Below, piece after piece: positions 1 to 6,162 of a DNA stretch of 64,000 nt (the first letter of the stretch is position 1; each line of letters starts with the position of its first letter). The DNA is from Streptomyces sp. NBC_01723. Lineage in GTDB: Bacteria; Actinomycetota; Actinomycetes; Streptomycetales; Streptomycetaceae. The position numbers were made by a program, and so were the translations under genes. Under the pieces are notes generated by a model, which saw only the letters and a program-made list of their open reading frames with translations, did no database searches and was not told the DNA's origin. Where the stretch lies: NCBI RefSeq assembly GCF_036246005.1, contig NZ_CP109171.1, positions 6,312,001 to 6,376,000 on the forward strand, written 5' to 3'.

Positions 1-56
1 GTGCGGATGGTGGCGGTGGTGACCCGGGCTTCGGTGGCGGCGGCGGTGGTGTTCAT
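1..56 (-). CDS. 5' end of an unidentified leftward gene (partial)
   Basis: An ATG at 54-56 on the minus strand is preceded by a strong AAGGGGG ribosome binding site. It opens a frame rich in Thr and Ala that runs off the left edge. Only 18 codons are visible, so nothing can be said about function. It is transcribed away from the rest of the window. Confidence 0.55.
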   Translation of the reverse strand, partial: MNTTAAATEARVTTATIR

Positions 57-214
57 CGTGTCCCCCTTGGTTCGATGACTCCATAATGCCGCACCGTGAG
101 GCGTTATGGCAAGGGGGGTGAAGCCAACCAACCCCCGACAACACAAGCCCAAAACGCGAAACTGCCCGCCACCAGCAGAAAGCCGATGGCGGGCAGAGAG
201 GACCCGCACGAAAG

Positions 215-308
215 ACCAGCCAACCCCGCAGCGGCGGGGAGCAAGGGCACATCACCAGAAACGCACGTTCCGGCCTCGGGCCACCCCCGCCAGCGCGGGG
301 AGCAGACG
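215..308 (-). CRISPR. Two degenerate type I-E-like repeat units, one spacer
   Basis: On the minus strand two copies of a short dyad repeat (TGCTCCCCGC...GCGGGG) lie exactly 61 bp apart, the period of a 29-nt repeat plus 32-nt spacer. The downstream-coordinate copy (about 276-304) reads CTGCTCCCCGCGCTGGCGGG, very like actinobacterial type I-E repeats. The copy at about 215-243 differs at several positions inside the stem. The units one period to either side (about 154-182 and 337-365) are not convincing repeats and no cas gene is nearby. It could be a relic, a phage mini-array, a solitary-repeat anti-CRISPR RNA, or chance. The stretch 57-413 otherwise shows no convincing gene. Confidence 0.3.
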
Positions 309-373
309 CCGGTCACCCGACGCACCGTCACCATGCCACGCCCCACCAGCAGAACGCAGCCGAACGCGCGACT

Positions 374-404
374 GAGGCCCCCGCCCGGATCGGGTGGGGG
401 CCTC
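374..404 (-). terminator. Rho-independent-type terminator
   Basis: A near-perfect 14-bp stem (GAGGCCCCCGCCCG with its complement) and a short loop lie 10 bp beyond the stop of the leftward gene at 414-722. Confidence 0.75.
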
Positions 405-413
405 GTCGTCTGC

Positions 414-722
414 TCAGCCGCGGGGCGCCGGAACCTCCGACAGCTGGTACGGCTCAGGCAGTGGCGGCAGTGGCACCCGCAACACCGCCCCCAGCATCGC
501 CCGCGCCATCAACTCCCACTCCGCATCCGGCCGGCCCGCCGGCTTCACGAACAGCAGCGTCCCGTCTTCGCGGACGTAGGTGCCGCCTGTGAACCCCGGG
601 CCCGCCTCCAGGGCGGTCACCGTCACGCCGTACTCATCGAGGAGCTCGGCGAGTGGTGCGTTGAGGAGACGGCTGGGGGAGGGCTTCCGCTGGGCGTCAG
701 GGCAGGCTTGCGCTAAAGTCAT
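414..722 (-). CDS. Conserved small protein of unknown function
   Basis: This 102-aa protein begins MTLAQACPDAQRKPSPSRLL and has a compact alpha/beta-looking core around residues 25-75 with a GGTYVREDGTLLFV stretch. GGAG lies 8 bp before the ATG. It is the last gene of the leftward regulatory block and is followed by a strong terminator. I recall similar proteins beside GntR regulators in Streptomyces elements but cannot name a family. No signal peptide or membrane segment is seen. Confidence 0.75.
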   Translation of the reverse strand: MTLAQACPDAQRKPSPSRLLNAPLAELLDEYGVTVTALEAGPGFTGGTYVREDGTLLFVKPAGRPDAEWELMARAMLGAVLRVPLPPLPEPYQLSEVPAPRG

Positions 723-758
723 GGCGTACTCCAGTTCCTTGGGTGGGATTGGTGAACA

Positions 759-774
759 GCGAGTGGCGACTCGC
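759..774. promoter_or_regulatory. Inverted repeat upstream of the 722 gene
   Basis: GCGAGT-GGCG-ACTCGC is a perfect 6-bp dyad lying between the 787-811 terminator and the ATG at 722. It could be an operator for the small leftward gene. Confidence 0.3.
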
Positions 775-786
775 TGGTGAAGAACA

Positions 787-811
787 GGCCGGGCGTTGGT
801 AGCGCCCGGCC
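787..811 (-). terminator. Terminator of the mini-transcript
   Basis: A perfect 9-bp stem (GGCCGGGCG) with a 7-nt loop is followed on the minus strand by TGTTCTT. It ends a short predicted transcript that begins near 921. Confidence 0.65.
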
Positions 812-826
812 GTTCACGTTGTTGGG

Positions 827-883
827 CTAGCCAGCTGCTTTCCGGCGCGGCGGAGTGTGTCGTGTGCTCGAAGACTCAGACAT
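827..883 (-). CDS. Possible 18-aa basic micro-ORF
   Basis: The minus-strand frame reads MSESSSTRHTPPRRKAAG and is preceded by a good AGGAG site (GGTTAGGAGCGGC before the ATG). It lies between its own predicted promoter (928-957) and a terminator (787-811). The C-terminal half is strongly basic. The transcript could equally be a small regulatory RNA of about 135 nt. Only promoter, RBS and terminator placement support it; no homologue is known to me. Confidence 0.35.
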   Translation of the reverse strand: MSESSSTRHTPPRRKAAG

Positions 884-902
884 GCCGCTCCTAACCGAGT
901 GT

Positions 903-957
903 GTGGCGTGTGCCACTCTCGGGAGTGACTGTAAGAGGTTAATTGAGAGGTTGGCAA
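903..957 (-). promoter_or_regulatory. Promoter with two abutting palindromes
   Basis: On the minus strand TTGCCA (957-952) and TACAGT (933-928) are separated by 18 bp, a good sigma-70-like pair. Just downstream are two perfect dyads, CACTC-N4-GAGTG at 914-927 and GTGGC-N4-GCCAC at 903-916. They sit over the expected start site and look like repressor-binding sites, possibly for the GntR proteins encoded alongside. Confidence 0.5.
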
Positions 958-980
958 TCCTCGCGCTTGCCTCATAAGGC

Positions 981-1014
981 AGAGAGCCCCGACGCCTCGG
1001 CGTCGGGGCTCTCT
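981..1014 (-). terminator. Terminator of the GntR operon
   Basis: A perfect 14-bp stem (AGAGAGCCCCGACG) with a 6-nt loop starts 12 bp past the stop of the GntR gene. Confidence 0.85.
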
Positions 1015-1025
1015 GTTGGTGCAGG

Positions 1026-1787
1026 TCAGAACTCGTACTCCAGCTCGTACAGGTGGCCCGCCTTGATCATGAATTCCGCCTGGATAGGTCGGTCGCCCAC
1101 GCTGTAGGTCACCCGGAACTGACGCAGCACCGGCAGCTTCGTCGGCATCTTCAGTGCCCGCTGCTGCTGCGGTGTCGGCCATCGAGCAGCGACCTTGTCC
1201 ACGCACCGCACAGGCGGCAAGCCGGCCTCGGCGAGCACGCGCCCCGCCCCGCCCTTGATGCGTCGGCGCTCCTCGATCGGAGTCCCCTCCGTAAGATCGA
1301 GAGGGAAGTAGACCTCCACCAACTCGCACGGCTCCTCGTCGAGGTACATCACCTGCCGACGAAGAACCGCGGCCTCGCCCTCACCCATCCCGAGAGCTTC
1401 ACGGACAAGGCGCGGCGGCACGACCTTGTCGACGTCTAGCAGCTCGGACCTTCCAGTCATGCCCTTGCGTTCCGCAGCGGCGATCCACTGATACTTGCCG
1501 CCATCGGCGGGTGGGGTCTTGTACTCCGCCGGCGTCATGGTGCGCTGTCGGTGCTCGCGAGCGAAGATGCCGGCGCCGCGACGGCTGTAGACCAGCCCCT
1601 CGCGTTCCAGGATCTCCATCGCATTCTTGATCGTCTGGGCGGCGGCGCCGAATCGTTCGTTCAGCTTGCGGCTGGAGGGGAGCGCCTCGCCTGGGGGGAA
1701 GTCGCCGTTCAGGATGCCGTCGCGCAGGTAGGCGGCGATCTGGTCCTGAACTGGCCAGACGGTGTCTTCTGGGGGTGTCTCTGTCAC
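1026..1787 (-). CDS. GntR/HutC-family regulator (HTH + UTRA)
   Basis: This 253-aa protein has a GntR winged helix at about residues 12-78 (QIAAYLRDGILNGDFPPGEALP, then a recognition-helix region ending YSRRGAGIFA). A UTRA ligand-binding domain follows at about 105-250. KorSA-type regulators of pSAM2-like Streptomyces elements have this architecture and repress transfer genes, so a switch role is inferred. The GTG start lies one base beyond the stop of the upstream UTRA gene, so the two are translationally coupled. Confidence 0.88.
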   Translation of the reverse strand: MTETPPEDTVWPVQDQIAAYLRDGILNGDFPPGEALPSSRKLNERFGAAAQTIKNAMEILEREGLVYSRRGAGIFAREHRQRTMTPAEYKTPPADGGKYQWIAAAERKGMTGRSELLDVDKVVPPRLVREALGMGEGEAAVLRRQVMYLDEEPCELVEVYFPLDLTEGTPIEERRRIKGGAGRVLAEAGLPPVRCVDKVAARWPTPQQQRALKMPTKLPVLRQFRVTYSVGDRPIQAEFMIKAGHLYELEYEF

Positions 1788-1788
1788 G

Positions 1789-2367
1789 TCAGTCGACCTT
1801 CATTGAGTAGTGGAGCCGCCCAATGCGGCCGGGGCTGACCATGACTGACACCTCGTAGGGGTGTCCGTCCGGTGCGGTGATCGTGCGGGTGAGGGTCAGG
1901 ACCCATTCGCTGTTGCTCGGTAGGTTCAGCGCTTCAGCTTCCTCCTTCGTGGGGGGCCTGGTTTGGACGTCTTCGTCGACGACGGCGGGGCTGTAGCCCA
2001 GGTCGGCGAGCAGGCTGGCGGCGCCACCTCGGATCTTTCCGGTGCCAGCCAGGGCGGTCCCTGTGGCGAACTCTGCGGGCCAGTAGGACTGGGCGAATTC
2101 GATCGGCTCGTCGTCGAGCAGGATCAATCGTTGGCGGGTGACGACGGGTGAGCCAGCCGGGATCCCGAGGCTGTCGGCGACCCCGCGAGGTGCTGGCGTC
2201 TCGCCAGCCCCGAGGATGCGCTGACTGCCTTTGCGGCCACGCTTTGCCGCTTCGGCGCCCCACGCATCGCCCTTGCCGCCCTCGATGTAGGGCGCTGACG
2301 AGCCGATCCACCGGTCCTGTGTCACTCCGGGCCCTCTCTGGTGCGCAACGTCTCTTGAGGCATCCAT
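1789..2367 (-). CDS. UTRA-domain protein lacking the GntR DNA-binding domain
   Basis: The start is placed at the ATG at 2367 because GGTGGAG lies 6 bp upstream; an in-frame GTG/ATG at 2382 is possible. The 192-aa product is a UTRA-like fold (SLGIPAGSPVVTRQRLILLDD, ending MVSPGRIGRLHYSMKVD) with only a short polar N-terminus where the winged helix should be. It precedes and is coupled to the full-length GntR gene. It may form heterodimers with, or sense ligand for, the downstream repressor; this is inference. It resembles a decayed duplicate of its neighbour. Confidence 0.75.
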   Translation of the reverse strand: MDASRDVAHQRGPGVTQDRWIGSSAPYIEGGKGDAWGAEAAKRGRKGSQRILGAGETPAPRGVADSLGIPAGSPVVTRQRLILLDDEPIEFAQSYWPAEFATGTALAGTGKIRGGAASLLADLGYSPAVVDEDVQTRPPTKEEAEALNLPSNSEWVLTLTRTITAPDGHPYEVSVMVSPGRIGRLHYSMKVD

Positions 2368-2461
2368 CAGTTTCTCCACCATAAGCCCACGTCAACTGGG
2401 GCCGGAGGGCTTACGAGAGTGCCTGACTTGCACGAGAAGCTTGCTACCTCTCAAGAGACGT
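2348..2461. promoter_or_regulatory. 12-bp inverted repeats flanking a divergent promoter
   Basis: ACGTCTCTTGAG (2348-2359) and its exact complement CTCAAGAGACGT (2450-2461) bracket the divergent intergenic region. One copy overlaps the first codons of the UTRA gene and the other lies 46 bp before the excisionase-like gene. A third CTCAAG lies at about 2474. These are candidate sites for the GntR protein, which would co-regulate both directions. Confidence 0.45.
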
Positions 2462-2507
2462 GTCACAGTCATCTCAAGCAACCCCGACTCCTGGATTGGA
2501 GAACCAG

Positions 2508-2726
2508 ATGCTGCCTGCGGCCCAAAAGCTGCTCACCGTGGCGGAGACCGCAGTCCTGCTGCGGGTTTCCAAGCCGACGATCTACCGCTGGGCCGCCAGT
2601 GGATACCTGCCGTCGATCCAGTACGGGCAGCCCCGCGCCGAGGGCGAGACCCGGCGTGGTGGAGCCATCCGAATCCCGAGCAGCGCGGTGGATTCGCTAC
2701 TCGCCCTGGAAGACGAGGCCGCCTGA
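2508..2726 (+). CDS. Excisionase/MerR-like helix-turn-helix protein
   Basis: This 72-aa protein carries LTVAETAVLLRVSKPTIYRW followed by a basic wing and IRIPSSAVDSLL, the usual layout of excisionase-family HTH_17 proteins. GGAG lies 8 bp before the chosen ATG; an upstream GTG at 2460 has no good site. It is the first gene of the rightward operon, divergent from the GntR pair, and its stop overlaps the next start. It could be an Xis or a transcriptional activator. Confidence 0.85.
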   Translation: MLPAAQKLLTVAETAVLLRVSKPTIYRWAASGYLPSIQYGQPRAEGETRRGGAIRIPSSAVDSLLALEDEAA

Positions 2727-3433
2727 TGAGCACTCTGCCTACTGCGCCGTTCGAAGGCATGAAGCCGGTGACGCTTCCAGATGGGACGCAGCACCGACTC
2801 ACCGAGAAGCAACTGCACCGGCTCTGGGGTTCCGTCGAGCCCAACAGGGACGGCTGTTGGATCTGGACCGGCCAGCGGACGAAGCTCGACTACGGACGCT
2901 TCAGCCTGCGGCGGAAGATTCTTCCTGTCTACCGAGTCACCTACATGGTGCTGGTTGGCGAGATCCCCGCAGGGCTGCACCTCGATCACCTCTGCCGCGT
3001 CCATGCATGCTGCAATCCCGCGCACCTTGAGCCGGTGACCTGCCGGGAGAACATCCTCCGCTCGCCGATAGCGCGCGCCGCGATCAACTCCCGCAAGACC
3101 CACTGCCAGAAGGGGCACGAGTTCACCCCTGAGAACACGGTTGTGGTGCCCACCGGGCGCGGTTGCCTCACGTGCCAGCGCGAGCGCGGTCGGCGCCGGT
3201 ACGCGGAGGAGAAGGCACGTCCCTACACCGTCGAGGTCCCCAGCCACAGCAAGCAGGGGCAGCGACGAGAGGATCCCGAAGTCTGCGTCCACGGCCACGA
3301 CTTCACGCCCGAGAACACCTACATCGATCCGCGCGGCACCAAGCGCTGTCGGACGTGCCGAACGTTGCAGGACCGTCGCCAGCGCGCCAAGCAGAAGCAG
3401 ACGCGTAACAACGCACCGAAGGAGTCGTCATGA
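2726..3433 (+). CDS. HNH endonuclease with tandem C-terminal zinc motifs
   Basis: This 235-aa protein contains an HNH_3-type core, LHLDHLCRVHACCNPAHLEP, at about residues 88-107. Behind it are two similar modules of the form C-x2-GH-x-FTPENT...C-x2-C-x-R (about 132-160 and 188-218), likely zinc-binding DNA contacts. It overlaps both neighbours (ATGA at each junction), so it is part of the early operon. The duplicated zinc module is unusual for free-standing phage HNH proteins. A homing or nicking role is likely. Confidence 0.88.
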   Translation: MSTLPTAPFEGMKPVTLPDGTQHRLTEKQLHRLWGSVEPNRDGCWIWTGQRTKLDYGRFSLRRKILPVYRVTYMVLVGEIPAGLHLDHLCRVHACCNPAHLEPVTCRENILRSPIARAAINSRKTHCQKGHEFTPENTVVVPTGRGCLTCQRERGRRRYAEEKARPYTVEVPSHSKQGQRREDPEVCVHGHDFTPENTYIDPRGTKRCRTCRTLQDRRQRAKQKQTRNNAPKESS

Positions 3434-3723
3434 CCATCGACCATGCCCGCGCTCCGTTCACGTTGGAGAGCCGGACCGCCCCGCTCCCGCCAGCCGCCGT
3501 CGAGGCGCTGGCCCGCACGCTCCCGCACTTCCCGCTGGTTCAGGCGGTCACCGAGTACGAGACGGCTGCGGTGCATGCTGCGCAGCTCGCCGGCCTCGCC
3601 GAGTCGGGCCGCATGTCGGACCTGGACGCCCGGTCGCTCGCCGAGGCCGAGAACGTCATGGCCGCCGCCCACACCGTCCTGAAGCAGGCCGGCCAGCTGC
3701 ACCTGATCGGGGTGACGGCGTGA
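3430..3723 (+). CDS. Hypothetical helical protein
   Basis: This 97-aa, Ala/Leu-rich, mostly helical protein starts at an ATGA overlap with the HNH gene. No recognised motif or membrane segment is present. Its tight coupling on both sides supports it as a real gene. Confidence 0.7.
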   Translation: MTIDHARAPFTLESRTAPLPPAAVEALARTLPHFPLVQAVTEYETAAVHAAQLAGLAESGRMSDLDARSLAEAENVMAAAHTVLKQAGQLHLIGVTA

Positions 3724-4034
3724 CCGGGCCGGACGAGCGGAACCTCCTCGTCTTCGCCCTTTACCACGCGCTGGTGGCGTCGTCCCCGGACGACGGGGAC
3801 CGGGCCGGGATGGTGACGCTGCGCCTCGCGGACGGCCGGTACGTCGGTGACGTGTGGCTGTCGACGCCGGACCTGAAGCGGATCACGGGCCGGGTGAACG
3901 GCGACGAGTCGGACCTGCCCGCCGTGGACGACGCCGACGTCAAGGCCATGGTGTGCGCCGCCGAGAGCTTCCTGGGCGCACCCGCAGCCGAAGCGCCGGC
4001 CGTGACGCAGAAGAAGCGGCGGTGGTTTCGGTGA
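3720..4034 (+). CDS. Hypothetical protein
   Basis: This 104-aa frame opens with GTG at 3720, overlapping the previous stop (GTGA). It has a beta-rich middle (MVTLRLADGRYVGDVWLSTPDL) and a basic tail (QKKRRWFR). The function is unknown. Confidence 0.68.
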   Translation: MTGPDERNLLVFALYHALVASSPDDGDRAGMVTLRLADGRYVGDVWLSTPDLKRITGRVNGDESDLPAVDDADVKAMVCAAESFLGAPAAEAPAVTQKKRRWFR

Positions 4035-4189
4035 GCCGCGAGATCCTCGCCGACTTCCCGGCCGGCAACCCGCGCGGCAGCTGGCCGGCGGAGGAGAAGG
4101 CCGCCGAGTTCACCGCCCAGGGCCAGCCCGCAACCGTCCGCATGGACCTCGACTCCGACCGGTTCGTGGTCGTGAGGGCCGAGTCGTGA
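4031..4189 (+). CDS. Small hypothetical protein
   Basis: A 52-aa product starts at GTG 4031, overlapping the previous stop by 4 bases. It contains VRMDLDSDRFVVVRAES at its end, a short beta-hairpin-like segment. It is supported by tight operon packing and acidic, high-GC codon use like its neighbours. Confidence 0.55.
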   Translation: MSREILADFPAGNPRGSWPAEEKAAEFTAQGQPATVRMDLDSDRFVVVRAES

Positions 4190-4257
4190 GCGCCGAGCAC
4201 GAGCGGGCGAAGACGCCCCTTCCCGTCCGGCCGCCGCGCCCCCACCCCCAGGGCTGA
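4186..4257 (+). CDS. Possible 23-aa peptide
   Basis: A GTGA overlap at 4186-4189 opens a 23-codon proline- and arginine-rich frame ending at TGA 4255-4257. It may be a translational tail of the operon rather than a functional peptide. The next 115 bp hold a small dyad (ACCGCCGCGGTCGGCGGT) but no gene. Confidence 0.25.
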   Translation: MSAEHERAKTPLPVRPPRPHPQG

Positions 4258-4372
4258 CGCCCACCCCCTAGACCGCCGCGGTCGGCGGTGTCCAACCCCC
4301 GTCCCGCCGGCCGCGGCATACCACCCCCGCATCACCCCCCGCCTGCACCTACAGCCGAAAGGGCTACCTGCC

Positions 4373-4597
4373 ATGTCTCCGTTCATCTCCGACGCCGACC
4401 TTGCCCGCACCGACCTCGGCCAGCGCGTCCGGTCCACGACCACGATCGCCGACCTGTTCGGCGACGACTTCGGGCGGGCGCTGCACCGGGAGACCGTCTA
4501 CTCGGTGCCGCTCGCCGAGCGCCAGACGTGCCCGATCCACCTGGACTGGGTGACCGGCTGCACCGACCTCCACCTCCACCACCCGGCCGCCGCCTGA
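4373..4597 (+). CDS. Hypothetical His-rich small protein
   Basis: This 74-aa protein ends HLDWVTGCTDLHLHHPAAA; the His/Cys cluster suggests a metal site. An AAAGGG sequence lies upstream. Its stop overlaps the next ATG (TGATG). Confidence 0.6.
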   Translation: MSPFISDADLARTDLGQRVRSTTTIADLFGDDFGRALHRETVYSVPLAERQTCPIHLDWVTGCTDLHLHHPAAA

Positions 4598-4773
4598 TGG
4601 CGTTGCGGCGCCCGGTTCCGCCGGGGGAGTGCCGCCAGTGCTGGACCCACGCCTACGACCCGGACATTCACCGCAGGCTCGGCCCGCGCGAGGACTGCCC
4701 GCAGTGCGTGGCCCACATGGGCGGTGACCACGGCGGCCAGATCGTCCCGAAGAAGAAGTCGATCTGGCGGTGA
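4597..4773 (+). CDS. pRL2-8-like small zinc protein
   Basis: This 58-aa protein has a C-x2-C ... C-x2-C ribbon (ECRQCWTHAYDP ... DCPQCVAHM) and a basic, Trp-ended tail (KKKSIW). I recall near-identical short proteins in Streptomyces plasmids annotated pRL2-8, always in transfer/replication regions; the biochemical role is unknown. Coupling to the upstream gene and the paired cysteines make it real. Confidence 0.75.
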   Translation: MALRRPVPPGECRQCWTHAYDPDIHRRLGPREDCPQCVAHMGGDHGGQIVPKKKSIWR

Positions 4774-4923
4774 CACGACAGCCCACCGACCGCCGGGGCG
4801 CGTAACCCCCAGCCGCGCCCCGGCACCCCCGAGCTGACCGGCTGCCCGCCGGGCCCGTCTCGCACGGACCCGGTCGAGGGGAACCGCGCCAGCGCTTCCA
4901 ACCCCAACCCGAGAGGAGGCCTG

Positions 4924-5127
4924 ATGGGCGTGTTCAAGAAGACCGCCGAGGAGAAGGCCAACATCGCCGCGATGCGGGCCGCCGACCGCCGCCTCAACGA
5001 GAACTCCGACCGCGAGCGCCGCGCCGGCATCCGCGACGAGACCCCCGAGTACCAGCGCCTCAACCAGGACGCCAACGCCGCCGCGGCAAAGGTGTCGTTC
5101 TGGCACGGCGGCACCAAGCGCCGCTGA
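4924..5127 (+). CDS. Small basic helical protein
   Basis: This 67-aa, highly charged protein begins MGVFKKTAEEKANIAAMRAA and is predicted almost wholly helical. A strong GAGAGGAGG site precedes it. No family is recognised. The 150 bp before it hold only a GC-rich spacer. Confidence 0.65.
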   Translation: MGVFKKTAEEKANIAAMRAADRRLNENSDRERRAGIRDETPEYQRLNQDANAAAAKVSFWHGGTKRR

Positions 5128-5162
5128 TCGTCGGCCCACCCCCGCATGCGAGAGGAGCCCCA

Positions 5163-5459
5163 GTGCACCCCTACCTGATCACTGCGAAGCCTGGGCGGCT
5201 GCATCGGGCCGCCGTCTGGGCGGGCCGGTGTGTGCTGCGGGCCCTCGCCCTGGCGGTGATGGTCGGCCTCGGCACGGTCGTGTTCACGGTCCGCTGCACC
5301 CGGCCCGTCATCAACTACCTGGCCATCCGTGCCGCGTGGCTGGAGCTGTGGGCCGCGTCCGTGACCGGCATCGGCCCTGTCGGTGCCGCGGTCGGATCCG
5401 GGCTGACCGACGAGTTCATCCGCGAATTCCACAAGGCGCGCACCAGCGCGCCCACCTAG
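5163..5459 (+). CDS. Single-pass membrane protein
   Basis: This 98-aa protein starts at GTG 5163 behind AGGAGCCC. One clear membrane span lies at about residues 22-42 (LRALALAVMVGLGTVVFTV), with a positively charged N-terminus and a second amphipathic stretch at about 55-80. Placed just upstream of the SpdB2/TraB-like pair, it may be a small spread-associated membrane protein. Confidence 0.7.
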   Translation: MHPYLITAKPGRLHRAAVWAGRCVLRALALAVMVGLGTVVFTVRCTRPVINYLAIRAAWLELWAASVTGIGPVGAAVGSGLTDEFIREFHKARTSAPT

Positions 5460-5473
5460 AAAGGAAGATCCGC

Positions 5474-5944
5474 ATGCTCCGGAAGCCCCGCTGGTCGGTC
5501 ACCTGGCCGACCCGCCCGAACGGCGTCTACACCGTGCTGGTTCGCGCCGCCGACCCCACGGATGCCGTCCGTGTCGCCGCCGCCCTGGACCTGCCCGTCA
5601 CCGACGAGTACGCCCTGGCGTTCGACTACGAGCCGCAGGTGTGGCGGCTGCAGTGCCCCTACCGTCTGCGCTCCCACCCCGTGGCGGGCCCGGACTTCCC
5701 GGACACCGTGCCGGGGGAGGTCGGTTTCACTCCGGAGCCGATCGACCTGGACGCGGTTGCCGCCAAGGCGATGGGGGCGGTGAAGGCAGGCGACGCCGTC
5801 GGGAACAGCATGGACGAGATCCGGGCCGCGGTCGGTCAGGTTCTCGGCGGGCTGACCGGTGCGCAGGTCGAGGACGTTCTGGCCCGGGTCGTTGCCGAGG
5901 TGGACGAGATCAACGCGTACACGTGGGGCGAGACGGCCGTCTGA
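5474..5944 (+). CDS. Hypothetical protein of the transfer operon
   Basis: This 156-aa protein starts at ATG 5474 after AAAGGAAG. The N-terminal half is beta-rich (WSVTWPTRPNGVYTVLVRAA) and the C-terminal half is helical (residues about 95-150). No membrane segment is present. Function is unknown; it overlaps the DUF4236 gene. Confidence 0.7.
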   Translation: MLRKPRWSVTWPTRPNGVYTVLVRAADPTDAVRVAAALDLPVTDEYALAFDYEPQVWRLQCPYRLRSHPVAGPDFPDTVPGEVGFTPEPIDLDAVAAKAMGAVKAGDAVGNSMDEIRAAVGQVLGGLTGAQVEDVLARVVAEVDEINAYTWGETAV

Positions 5945-6141
5945 TGCCGGTCACGTTCCGCAAGAGCTTCCGGATCCTGCCCGGCGTCCGCCTCAACATC
6001 AACCGGCGCAGATGGTCGATCACGGTCGGGCCCCGCAACGGGCCGAAGCGCACATGGTCCAGCACGGGGACCACCACCACATCCATGGACCTGCCCGGGC
6101 CCTTCGGCTACCGGACCACCCGCCGCCGCAACCAGCGCTGA
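5944..6141 (+). CDS. DUF4236-like small protein
   Basis: This 65-aa protein begins MPVTFRKSFRILPGVRLNIN and continues with a WSITVGPRNG strand and a Gly/Thr-rich turn. This is the hallmark of DUF4236 domains (FRKSF-x-I-x-PGVR-x-N), which are small beta-structured modules of unknown function found in plasmids and phages. The TGATG overlap couples it to the previous gene. Confidence 0.75.
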   Translation: MPVTFRKSFRILPGVRLNINRRRWSITVGPRNGPKRTWSSTGTTTTSMDLPGPFGYRTTRRRNQR

Positions 6142-6162
6142 CTGAAAGGACACCGAACCGTC

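Noticed and set aside
104..346. 80-codon leftward frame with a hydrophobic stretch
   Set aside because: It runs through the two CRISPR-like dyads, has no good start site and continues into repeats; treated as non-coding.
940..985. Possible tRNA or tRNA-derived att site at the left regulatory block
   Set aside because: The CCTCATAAGGC dyad does not extend into a cloverleaf; no tRNA arms could be drawn.
1934..2395. 153-codon leftward frame overlapping the UTRA gene
   Set aside because: Arg-rich +1 shadow of the UTRA-domain gene.
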